From Gnetum montanum (lineage: Eukaryota; Streptophyta; Gnetopsida; Gnetales; Gnetaceae): a stretch of DNA of 64,000 nucleotides. Of this stretch, positions 54,561 to 64,000 are shown piece by piece (position 1 is the stretch's first letter; each line of letters begins with the position of its first letter). The DNA lies in contig MNCI01015910.1 in NCBI GenBank assembly GCA_015680685.1, positions 408,875-472,874 on the forward strand, given 5' to 3'. The translations under genes and the position numbers were made by a program. The notes under the pieces are model-generated. The model was not told where the DNA came from and did no database searches. It saw only the letters and a list, made by a program, of their open reading frames with translations.

Positions 54561-56180
54561 GGTTGTGACAAGTAGAGAGAAGGTGGTAGACACCATGGTG
54601 GTGGTAGTCCTCCTTCCTCTTCGTATTATTCATTTGCATCTTCTTCTTCCTCCTTTGAATCTGATCAGAACTATAGGGAACAAAACCATGTTGAAGGTGG
54701 ACGACAAGATAATAATGATCACAAGCCCCACCATGAACAAAAGGGTAGCAGAGCACATCATAGATGTCATAGAAATCATGATAATGATGAACCTTTACTA
54801 GCAACTCAAAGCATGCTGAATATCGTAGAGGCAATCAAACTTCCAACTAGACATGTGAAAGATAGTAGAATCAAGAGGTTGGATATGAATAATATTCTTA
54901 GATTTGAGGGGAAATATAACTTAGATCCACATACTCATCTTCAAGCCTTTCATGATGTCTGGGCCTTGTAGAACATTAAAAATAATTAGCAAAAACTTAA
55001 GCTGTTTCTTAGGACACTCACAAAAGAAGCAAAAAGTTGGTATCACTCGGAGCTATAATTAATTTGCAGATGGAGTGCAACACTTGACCTGTTTAATGAA
55101 AAATATTAGATGTATTGTAGAGTGTTCAATTTGAGAAAGCAAATCTAAGGCTGGCATTAAGTAACACATGAACCCTTGGATGCAGCCATGGGCAGGTATT
55201 ATTTCCTTTTGCAGAGATGTCTTGGCCATGGTTATTCTCAACAAGAGCAACTTCGTCATATCATAGATGGGCTTTGATCAAAAATGAGGAGAATCCTTGA
55301 GGTCTATGCCCAAGGGAAACTATTAGAACTAAGGGTCCATCAAATTCAAAGGCTAATTGAGTAGGTTGCAAAAAAAGAAGGTGATTTGAGGAAATGGGAA
55401 AGTGCTAAGGAATGTAACTGGGATCCTTCGATCAAAAAAAGAAAAGTCTGATTTCGTGATAGTGAGGAGGAGGCATTACATGATGAAGTGGTGCAGTGAA
55501 AAACCTTGTCAATTTAAAAATATATTTTTTAAATTTTGGCTAAGGTTAATAAAATGTAAAAATATTTGGATGAAAAATTCTAAACTACTCTAAAAATTAT
55601 AGATGAATCTAAAAAGCAAAGTAGTGATCATGATCATAAGAGAAGGAAGGATGTTGAACGTGCCTACCAAAGGAGTAAGGGAAAGGTTGCTACAATAGAT
55701 GAGGTTGTGGAGTCAGAATTAGATGATGGTGGTGGGTGTGACATTTGCCAATATGGACATCCTAAGGGATGTTACCCTATTATGTTACACTTGCAAGAAT
55801 TTGAGGCATACTCTCTACATCCTAGGTTGGAAAGAAGGTAAGCACCTAGAAGATTGTCGTATCCTCAAGGAAATCCTAGGAAGTTCCAACAATAATAAGC
55901 TTATTATCCAAGTGGAGCTCCCCCACAACCAAATGAGAAATACTATCAATGGCAACACCCATAGTCATGGAGGATGCCACTGTCAAGGTAGCAGTACCTT
56001 TATAGGAAGCTAGATCCATATGAATACTATGTTTAGCAACTCATCTCCACATGATTATTCTAGTCATGCCTCATTTCAACATCATCACTACACTCTAAAG
56101 TATTAAAAAACTTACTCTCCATCTCCTAGAGGAGAATCCCTATACCCTTTTCATCCTTCTCATCGTTTAGCATGTGTTCC
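54561..56180 (+). pseudogene. gag core, knuckle and linker (element D, after E)
   Basis: It continues the frame broken at 47044: NDNDEPLLATQSMLNIVEA, NNILRFEGKYN, HLQAFHDVWAL, KEAKSWYH, EPLDAAMGRYYFLL and LRHIIDGL. The knuckle at 55737-55775 reads CDICQYGHPKGCY; the last ligand Cys became Tyr. The Pro/Tyr-rich linker follows. Several stops. Confidence 0.8.
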
Positions 56181-56830
56181 TCCTCCTTCAACCCAATTAT
56201 TGCATGCTCCATCCATGCAGGGTGAGATTCCTACATAGCTGCAACAATGTAATGCTACCAAGGCTGTTAACTTACAACTAGTTCCTCCGTTGAGTGGTTT
56301 GGAACCCAAACCAAGAAAAATACCATTCTTTTGAACCAATAGCCCTACAAAGCCCTCACCAACTCATGTGGATGGTTTTCCTATGTCTCCTTCATCCGTT
56401 GCATTTATTCCTTTTGAGAACCCTTTAAACAAAATGCCTCCCAAGATTCGCATAGTCATGTTAACCCATGTTGTATCCAATTTGATCAAGGCTAGCAATC
56501 TTCCTAGAAAAAGAGATGATCTTGCAAGTCCTCTCATCTACTTGCAGATTGCAAAAAATAAGCCATGTAAGGCTCTTCATAATTTAGGTTTTGGTGTCAT
56601 CCTAATTTCTCACCAAATGTACAAAGCCTGCAACCTACCTTCTCTCAAGAAGAGCAACAATCATTTAGAATTGGTAGATTAGTCCATCACAATTACCTTG
56701 GGATTGATGGAGGATATTGTGAGTACTATCTATGGATGGCCATATCCTACTGATTTTCTAGTGATTAAGGTCAATAACTTTAAGGGGAACTTCCCAATCA
56801 TTATGAGAAGGGCTTGTTGAGCACTGTTTG
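56181..56830 (+). pseudogene. aspartic protease relic (element D)
   Basis: Open frame 56368-56682 carries MLTHVVSNLIKA, then HNLGFGVILISHQMYKACNL where the catalytic Asp is lost. NFPIIMRRA follows near 56790. Confidence 0.75.
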
Positions 56831-57099
56831 TGTGAATGGGCATTAGAGATCTTTCCCTAGAAATTTTCAAGGAAAATGCATTTGGAAAGATTGAGAAGAA
56901 GAGAGTTCTATGAATTACGTACAATGATATAGGGTGCAATTGCATGTAGAAGTTATGGTCTACAAAAAACATATCAATCAAAGTATGTAGATAGTGTGTA
57001 AATAAATCTAAAATCCAAAAGTGCTTGTACATAGTAGCCACAAAGTAGGAGCACACCCAATGGATGGCAATTGATCTTGAAAGCAACACACTTTACATG

Positions 57100-58325
57100 G
57101 AACCAATTGAGAGCCTAACTTGTGCCTATGTTAAAGGCATAAATGAACTAGAGAAAATTCATCGCTAACTCTCTAATAGTTAACCTAATGATACTTATTG
57201 GGGAGCGTTGAAAATCGCTAATGATTTCAAATAGGAGCCCTTGGAGTTGAAAACTCTACCTACCGACATGGAGTATGCATTTCTAAAAAATGGGAGGTCA
57301 GTAAGAATCAATGCCAACCTTGCTCCTAAATAGAAAGAGAAGATGCTAAATGTGGTTTAAAAATGGCCAACAGTCTTTGCTTGGTCATATCCTAAACTCA
57401 TTGGGATTGATCCTAGGATATGCCAACATTGCATCGATGTTGATCCTTCCATCAAGCCAAAGAGGCAGTTGCATCAGTGGTTGAACCCCAATTTGAAGAA
57501 AATTGTCAAAGAAGAAATTGAGTTCATCTATTCAATTACAAATAGTGAGTGGGTTAGCCCACTTTTGATTATGCTAAAGAAAGGTGGCAAGTGGTAGGTT
57601 TGTACTAATTTCAAACTATTGAACATGGAAACCTACAAAGATCATTTCCCATTGTCATTTATGGACTAGGTGTTGGACACTATCTGTGGGCAATTACAGA
57701 TTTTTAGATGGTTATAACTAGATTTAGATGCACAAGAGGATTAGGCCAAAACAACACTCATAAGTTTCTAGGGGATGTTTGCATATAAAAAGATGCCTTT
57801 TGGTTTGTGCAATGCTTTTGCAACATTTAAACACCTTGTCCTAAGTATTTTTGAGTAATAGATTGATAGTAGGGTGGAAGTCTTCATAGATGACTTTTAC
57901 ACCTATGATGCTACATTTTAGCAAGCCTTGAACCACCTTAAGTAAGTGCTTAAAAGGTGTGTGGAGACCAATCTTTGTCTTAATTGGTAAAAGAGCCATA
58001 TCATGGTCTAGGAAAGAATTATGTTGGGGCACAAAATCTCACAAGCATGGATTGGGGTGAACTTTGAAAAGATTAGGATCATCCAAGGAATAACTTGTTA
58101 GTCATAAACTATTAAAGATGTCTATTCATTCCTTGGACACACTGGCTACTACTAGTGATTCATAGAGAATTTATCTAAGATCACTAATATGTTAGTTGAA
58201 CTCACAAAGAAAGACACTCTATTCATATGGCCAACAAATGCAAAAAGACATTTTAGCAGCTTAAGGAGAAGCTTGTAGAAACTCCAATTACATGAACACC
58301 TAATTGGTCTTGTTCATTTCACATC
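57100..58325 (+). pseudogene. reverse transcriptase relic (element D)
   Basis: Connector, then TNSEWVSPLLIMLKKGGKW, YKDHFPLSFMD, MPFGLCNAFATF and active box FIDD near 57880. Stops throughout. Near 58325 the text jumps to the C-terminal end of pol, so RNase H and the integrase core are deleted. Confidence 0.8.
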
Positions 58326-58740
58326 ATGACAAATTGATTAACCTTAACATCCTAGATGAGAATAGATTGGTAGCCTTGTCATTGAATAAAGTGCACAAGG
58401 CATTCAACAAATAATGCCATGACCTTACAATAAGGAAAGTCAAATTTAAACCTAGAGACAAGGTCCTTTACTAGCACTCCACACATGTTCCACAATGAAC
58501 CAAGTTCCAAACATTGTGGAAAGGGCTTTATATCATTTATGAAACCTTTCATTCTAGGGCCTTGTTGATCTACAAACCTAAGAGCCCAAATAAAAAGGAA
58601 TTGGTCAACATACAATAGCTTAAACATTTCTATGAGCCCAAGCAAGCTAGTGCAAGCAACACCTCATCAGATGGATAGCCTCACTCAATTTTTCTAATCT
58701 CCTCCTTTCAACTTAGTTGTGGAAGAGATGGCCATCCGTG
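58326..58740 (+). pseudogene. C-terminal end of pol after deletion (element D)
   Basis: NRLVALSLNKVHKAFNK, IRKVKFKPRDKVLY and FQLSCGRDGHPC match the last 140 codons of pol in A and C. The post-pol motif at 58711-58732 (ACTTAGTTGTGGAAGAGATG) ends it. Confidence 0.75.
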
Positions 58741-60220
58741 CTAACTAATTAAAGTGGCTCCTTAGTTTTTGAACCTTTTTATTTTACACTTTCTTTGTTT
58801 TTATACATTTTTGCTTTACACTTTGTTATTTTTCCAATTTTTTTTACAACATTGTTAGTTCATTTTGAATTTCTTTAATATTTTTAAATTTCTTTTTTAT
58901 TTTACTTTATTTTGGTGTGAGTCTTTCTTCCTGTTTTCTAATAAAATGCTTTGTTATTATCAGGACATAATGATGTTGTAGTTGTTTGCTAATGGTGGTT
59001 TGTACTTAATGTTTTTGATTTCTAATGTCTCATTCCTATTTTTGAATTTTGATAAATAATGACTACGACAAAGTTTCCTTTTCATAGAATAGGTAGTAAG
59101 ACCATGTCATCCATCCATCCACCAATTCTATGGTCTTTCTTATTATGGGAATATGAGGTCCCTTTTTCATTAATGAGACTTTAACAAACGTGTAACCTTA
59201 GTAGTTTAAAAACTTGGAAAAGATTTAAATAGTTTGAAAAGGATGTGACTTCAAGGGGATTTAACACTCTCTATGCCTTTCTACTCACTTGAGTGCATGA
59301 GTGTCTTTCATGGATTTCTTACTATTTTGTGTCAACCAATAACTGGAAGTTAATAAGTCTTTGCATGTTGTGGTTTCCATCCAAAATCCATAAAAACATA
59401 AAATTCAATAAAAAAGAAGAATTCAAAGCACACCCCTTAGACAAAATAATGAGCTACAAGTAGTGTTTCTGGAACTAGAAAGACATGTTACCAATGCCTT
59501 AGGGTCCCCTCTAACTAAGGCCCTTTCTCACTTCCTACTTCTCTTTTCTTTTCTAATAAGGAATGGTGATTGATCTATAGGAGCATTCTTGTATCTCAAG
59601 GGGATGGTCTGGTCTTAGAATGATGATGCGAAGTCACTGAAAGTGGTTGGTTTTGATCTAGACTAAGGATGGACTTTATCGGGTCATTTAACCATAGAAT
59701 TCACAAGGTACTTCATGTGACCATGATCAGGAACTCCATTCCACTCTTTCTCTCATCCATCAATGCTTTCCATGATTTACCTCACTACGAGTTTCCATGT
59801 CTTGTTCAATGTCTTAGTTTGATATGTTGAAATTCTTAGGTAGATTCTTTAGATTGGGTCCTTAACTTTTCATGACCATTAATCAACTATGGGGCCCATA
59901 GACTCCTTAGTGGATGTTAAGAAAGGGCAAAAAGGACATGTGCTTGCTATTGGGAGGATCCACTTACATATCCCCTAGTTGGAATAGTTAATCTTCTTAT
60001 CCTTAAGCGTTTTTGCAATCACATTTTTCGTGAGCCCCATTGATGTATCCAGCTATGTGCTCCTTAAGGCATTTTCTCTAAAATTTCATTCTCCAATCAA
60101 ATCCTCTATTTTTGTGAACTATCAAGCCCTCTTCATGTATTTCATCATGTTCTGGTTTCATGGGCTTCATAAAGACTCCAATTTCACATAAAAGCTCCTT
60201 GTATTTCTTGAGTTTTTGAA
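58741..60220 (+). other. conserved non-coding spacer (element D)
   Basis: A T-rich start, then long colinear likeness to A (4490-5640) and C (minus), for example GATGTGACTTCAAGGGGATT, CTCTAACTAAGGCCCTTTCT and GGGGCCCATAGACTCC. Confidence 0.65.
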
Positions 60221-60221
60221 A

Positions 60222-60333
60222 AGTCAATGTGGTCAACAGATGCATCAATGTGACCCTATAAATGCAACCACTTGCATTGATATGTCCAAGTTGATGGGAC
60301 CCCATCAATGCATGGAAAAAATACTATAAATAG
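60222..60333 (+). promoter_or_regulatory. internal U3-like block with TATA box (element D)
   Basis: AGATGCATCAATGTGACCC and TGATGGGACCCCATCAATGC repeat the words of the LTR of D (TGATGCATTGATGTGACCCC). TATA box CTATAAATAG lies at 60324-60333; the LTR has CCTATAAATATG. Confidence 0.7.
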
Positions 60334-60775
60334 AGCAGAAAACTTAGGAATTTTTTGCCATTTTGCTTCAAAAAAGAAGGAAGTTTTTGTGATTTTTTAG
60401 AGCCTAAAACCTTTGAGAGTCCATATCTTTCACACTGCTTGTCCGATTTTAGTTATTTTTGAGTCCTCTAGCTACTAGAGGTATGCTCTTCATTGTGGGG
60501 GCCACAAATCCTAGGTTTTTAACAAAAAAATTTTCAAACTTCCCCATGGGCTTAATGAAAAAATTAAAATATAATAATATTAAATCATCAACCTATGGTG
60601 GAAGTTCAATCGTTATAACAAACTTTTGTTGCCAAAAATTAATTAAAATAATATTAAAAGTTTAATCTACCATAACCACACCTTAGCAAAGTGTAACTAT
60701 TCAAAAAAGAGATAAGGTACTTAATGTTATGAGTTACACACTATATGCTAATCCTTGATCATGTTATGGTCACAG
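60334..60775 (+). other. leader exon and intron before ORF3 (element D)
   Basis: It shares TAGCTACTAGAGGTA and TGGGGGCCACAAA with element C. The donor is CTAGAG|GTATGC (GT at 60481-60482). The 3' splice site TGGTCACAG ends at 60775. Confidence 0.55.
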
Positions 60776-63013
60776 ATGACACCAAGATCAAAGCATGGAC
60801 TAGAGGTAGGGCCATATCGACCTAAGGATAAGCAACCTAGAACCAAAAGGGACCAACAATAAGAACTTGAGAAGTAGGAAGTTGAAACTCATGTCATGGG
60901 ACCTCTTCATGAGGACCCCAAAGTTAGTTTGTTCATCAGATTCCAAAAGCAGTATAAATAGAGCAGTCTCACCAAGAAGAGACATTGAGTCCCATGCCAA
61001 GACTTGAAGTTACCTTGACCTGTGCTTGCCTTGATCAAATGAAGCCTAGGGATATTTAACGTTCGATTCTCTAAGAACTAAACTTTGGGATGTTCCTAGA
61101 GTTCGTCTAAAGGAAGTCAGAGCTTAACTGTAGATCTCTCCCATATGGCCAATCATCACTTCAAGTGGAAAGTGGTATATGGGAGAGACCTACCTATTTT
61201 GGAACAATTGGTAGCTAGGTTGCATAGTTAGAATCAAGGATATTTGTATGTCTTACTTGGTAGAAGTAATCACACAGGTTCTCAACTTGCCTAATACTAG
61301 AACTAGCTTAATAGAGATCTCAACTCAAACAAACCCTAAGGTAATGGAGTGGACTGTAAGGAGTATGATGCACTTACTATGGAAAAACGCATGGATTTTA
61401 AGATAGTGGTCCATCACCTCAATTTGATAGTGAGGCCTAGTTAGGTGACTGCCTTTATCACTTGTGCATGTATCACTTTGAGCAGAAAATTCCTTGACAA
61501 ACTTTCATAGCTAATTTATTTGGAGATAGAGAAGTAATTCAAAGAGAATGAACTTGAAAAGAAGACCCTACCTTTTTCTTGCCTCATCAAAAAATTATGC
61601 AAAAGGACATGAATAGTCCACTACGCTAAGAATGCAATCTGGGATGCTCCTTCAATCGCTTGGGTAGAAATGATGGACAAGATCCATACCACAACCAAGG
61701 AAGAGGAGTAGCCACCACCACCACCCACTCAAGAGTAATCAATGATGGAGATTCATGCTACTACATAATGCATGCAAAAGCTTCAAGAGCAACTCTTGCA
61801 GTAGCAGTGAATAGGATTGAGTAGAGAGCCCTCTATCTACCAACCAACTCTCAACCATTTGAGCAAGGTAACTTGTATCATAAGTTAGTTGAAATATATG
61901 GCACCTACATTTTTTGCCCAAAGAATGCAAGTGCTAGCATGCTCAAATCCTAGTTCTTGGGAGGTAACAATGTCCTTTCCTAGACAACAACAATTTCTAA
62001 ATATTCCTAGGAATGCTACTACCTTCTTGATGCACTTAGAGAAGGGAGATGAGACTACTATCTTGGTGATGCAGCACCAAGGGCAGGAAATGGTGCTAGA
62101 GATGGTGGCAAATCATGTGGGTGAATTCCTTAATGTTCATGTGACATTTTTACCCAATAGTGTTGCACACAAAGATGTTAGACATCTATAGGAACAACTA
62201 GTGGCAGGTTCAGCACAACCTAGCACAATGAGTTACTAGAATGATTGGCGAAAACTTGGAAATAGATTTTGAATGTCTTTGAACTTCTAGAAGATATTTT
62301 TGCTACCCAGTTAATGCTATTGGAAGTAAGAGGCAAGTTCATAATTGTAGAGGACTTGAAGTGGCTAGGGATGAGAATCAGTGCCTAGCTATAGAAGTTG
62401 TCGATCTGAAAGCCTATCTTGTTGATGCCTATGTAATTAATCAAGCAATAGCTAGGGACGAAGTTTTTCAGTAGCTTCAATCCAAACTTCATGAGGTTGA
62501 GTACAAGAGGAAGTCATTGATCTTTGAAAAGTCCTTAGTTGAGACAAAAACCTATCACTTCAACATGAACTTGAAAGAGGTGCATTAGGACAATGCTAGA
62601 GTAACCAAAGAAAATCAATGCTTGTGTTTTGAGCTCTAGAAAGAACAAATGGTTGATTACATACGACAATAGTAGAAGCATCTTACCAAGGTATCAATGG
62701 ATTTAAGAAGGTTAGTAGGAAAAAATCACAATCTCTTCAAGAAGGAAGTTCATGCCCTTTTGCCAAAAATTTATAGTTGAAATAACCACCTAGAAGAGCA
62801 AGGCTCTCAGATTTGAAAAGGTTAAGAACCATTATAGAGACTAGGTTGGTTTACAAAAAGAAATTAATGAAGGCATTGTTGGACACCTTCCATCTTATAC
62901 TAGAGGTTGTAGTTGCCATAGGCCAACCACAATCGTCTCAACCACCACATGTGCCTAAAGTAGGAGAAGGTCCTTCAGAGCCTCAAGAGCCTCCACAGCC
63001 TGAGACCATTTGA
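60776..63013 (+). pseudogene. ORF3, broken (element D)
   Basis: Starts MTPRSKHG at 60776. ELNF or KLNFGMFLEFV and SGKWYMGETYLFWNN (about 61177) follow, then LPFSCLIKKLCKRT and LVMQHQGQEMVLEM (open frame 61889-62191). A helical Glu/Lys/Gln-rich part comes next and a Pro/Gln-rich end closes at 63013 (open frame 62813-63013). Several frameshifts and stops. Confidence 0.6.
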
Positions 63014-63263
63014 ACTTCTTCCTTGTCTTCACACGATCAGAGGAGTTGTTTTTATTATTTTTCTCCTAGTGTTTAATTTTATTATTTTGAACATGAATAT
63101 TTTGTAATGATTGTAATTCTGTACACTCAAGCACTTGGTGTTTTTTTACATGTGTGTGTGTTATGTCTGTGTGTGCCAATAGTTAGTCAATATTCCCATA
63201 CCTTTCCAAAATTTTGTAAGAAGCTTGTTCCTCATTTTGTTCAATTGAGGACATGTTTTCATT

Positions 63264-63277
63264 CAGTCATGGGGGTA
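63264..63277 (+). promoter_or_regulatory. terminal polypurine tract (element D)
   Basis: CAGTCATGGGGGTA directly before the 3' LTR. Confidence 0.75.
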
Positions 63278-63866
63278 TGATGTGTTGTGTCATGGGTTAT
63301 GTCAATGAGGCCTTGTTGATGTAGCCCTATTGATGTGACCCCATCGATTCTACCATGTTGACATATGATTTGATGTATTAACGTGACCCTATTGATGCAG
63401 TGTCTATTTTTCCCTATAAATATATGTGCTCCCATTGTGTATTGGCATTATTTTATCAATTGATTAGTTGTAATCTTGCAATTTTATTCCATAGTCTTAG
63501 AGAATAGTCAGTGAGTACGTATAGTGTGGATTTGAGTCAGTTGTACGATGTCTTATTCAAGTGGCAATGTATCTAGACACATTCCATACACAGTCATAGG
63601 ATTGAGATTTATTTTTATTCATTCCAGTACTTTGACTTAGATTAGATTTACTTTTCATGTAATTTAATTAATTAGTAGAATGAGCATGACCAATGTTAAG
63701 CATAAATACATATTTTCTTAGGAATGCCAACAACATTATTGCTTGGTTTGCCTAGTAGCGTAGCGCTTGGTAATCCTAGTAGTGGATACGTGGGTTTAAG
63801 ACGTGTACGATAAACTGGGAATGGACAATCATTTTCTTATAGGATAGTTTAGACTTTACTTTCCAT
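63278..63866 (+). repeat. 3' LTR of element D, truncated
   Basis: Starts TGATGTGTTGTGTCATGGG. It is colinear with 45444-46335 up to the ACTTTACTTTCCATT region, then breaks. Confidence 0.85.
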
Positions 63867-64000
63867 TCCTAGCTTGTCATACATGTCTTGAACCCACATA
63901 TCCACTACTAAGATTACTAAGCACTACGCTACTGGGCAAATCAACCAATAACGCTATTGGCAATAAGTCTGATAGTTGTAGTGAATCTTTAGTAGTCTTT
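63867..64000 (-). repeat. inverted LTR fragment at window end
   Basis: CATACATGTCTTGAACCCAC and the following ACCAAGCA-like words match the minus-strand LTRs (for example 42360-42430). It is an inverted copy of the segment at about 63776-63818 only 50 bases away, so it forms a potential fold-back. The likeness fades near 63965. Confidence 0.65.

Larger units (their letters stand above)
45444..63866 (+). mobile_element. Element D: Athila/Tat-like retrotransposon, interrupted by E
   Basis: 5' LTR 45444-46335, PBS, gag start at 46494, then element E (47045-54555) inserted in gag, gag continuing from 54561. After that come protease, RT, a deletion that removes RNase H and most of integrase, the pol end, conserved spacer, internal U3-like/TATA block, spliced-leader segment, ORF3, polypurine tract and the 3' LTR from 63278. 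The 3' LTR breaks off near 63866 where an inverted LTR fragment begins. The D-specific length without E is about 11 kb. Confidence 0.85.

Overview
This is a plant nuclear window: one intact, short-intron, single-copy-looking gene surrounded by old, stop-riddled, nested Ty3/gypsy LTR retrotransposons. There are no bacterial-style operons and I saw no tRNA, rRNA or CRISPR. The low gene density, the very decayed retroelements and the predominance of C-to-T and G-to-A changes suggest a large-genome seed plant, most likely a gymnosperm; that assignment is inference.

Layout. 1-13844 (+): two Athila/Tat-like elements in tandem, A (pol present) and B (RT and integrase missing), joined through one LTR. 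13845-16643: AT-rich sequence with a possible RT zinc-binding relic, then the 3' flank of the gene. 16644-20798 (-): a nine-exon gene for a C2-VASt-C2-GRAM-VASt lipid-binding membrane protein of 1038 aa, like Arabidopsis At1g03370, with a leader and promoter up to about 22 kb. 22-24.1 kb: low-copy sequence with microsatellites and an 86-bp tandem repeat. 24133-27692 (-): a deleted chromovirus that keeps gag, protease and chromodomain but no RT or integrase. Its LTRs carry a 71-bp tandem repeat, 3 copies in one and 5 in the other. 28.4-64 kb: a nested cluster. Element C (-, 29605-42893, TSD ATAGA) is complete in structure. Element D (+, from 45444) is split by element E (-, 47045-54555, TSD ATCAT). 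Remnants F and G and LTR fragments fill the rest.

Most interesting signal. The Athila/Tat-like family carries an extra ORF (ORF3) 3' of pol, present in B, C, D and E on both strands. Upstream of each ORF3 lies an internal block that repeats words from that element's own LTR U3 and ends in a TATA box. It is followed by a leader with a splice-donor-like site, an intron-like stretch, and a 3' splice site placed directly against the ORF3 ATG. Element A keeps the splice-site/ATG junction although its ORF3 body is gone. I read this as an internal, LTR-derived promoter with a spliced leader that expresses ORF3 as a separate mRNA. The two LTR subfamilies (ATATCG-type and GGCCTCATCGA-type) each have an internal block of their own type, which suggests concerted evolution of the two promoters.

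All reading was by eye. Exon borders of the C2/GRAM gene are supported by phase and family alignment. Coding in the retroelements is broken throughout, so domain limits there are approximate.
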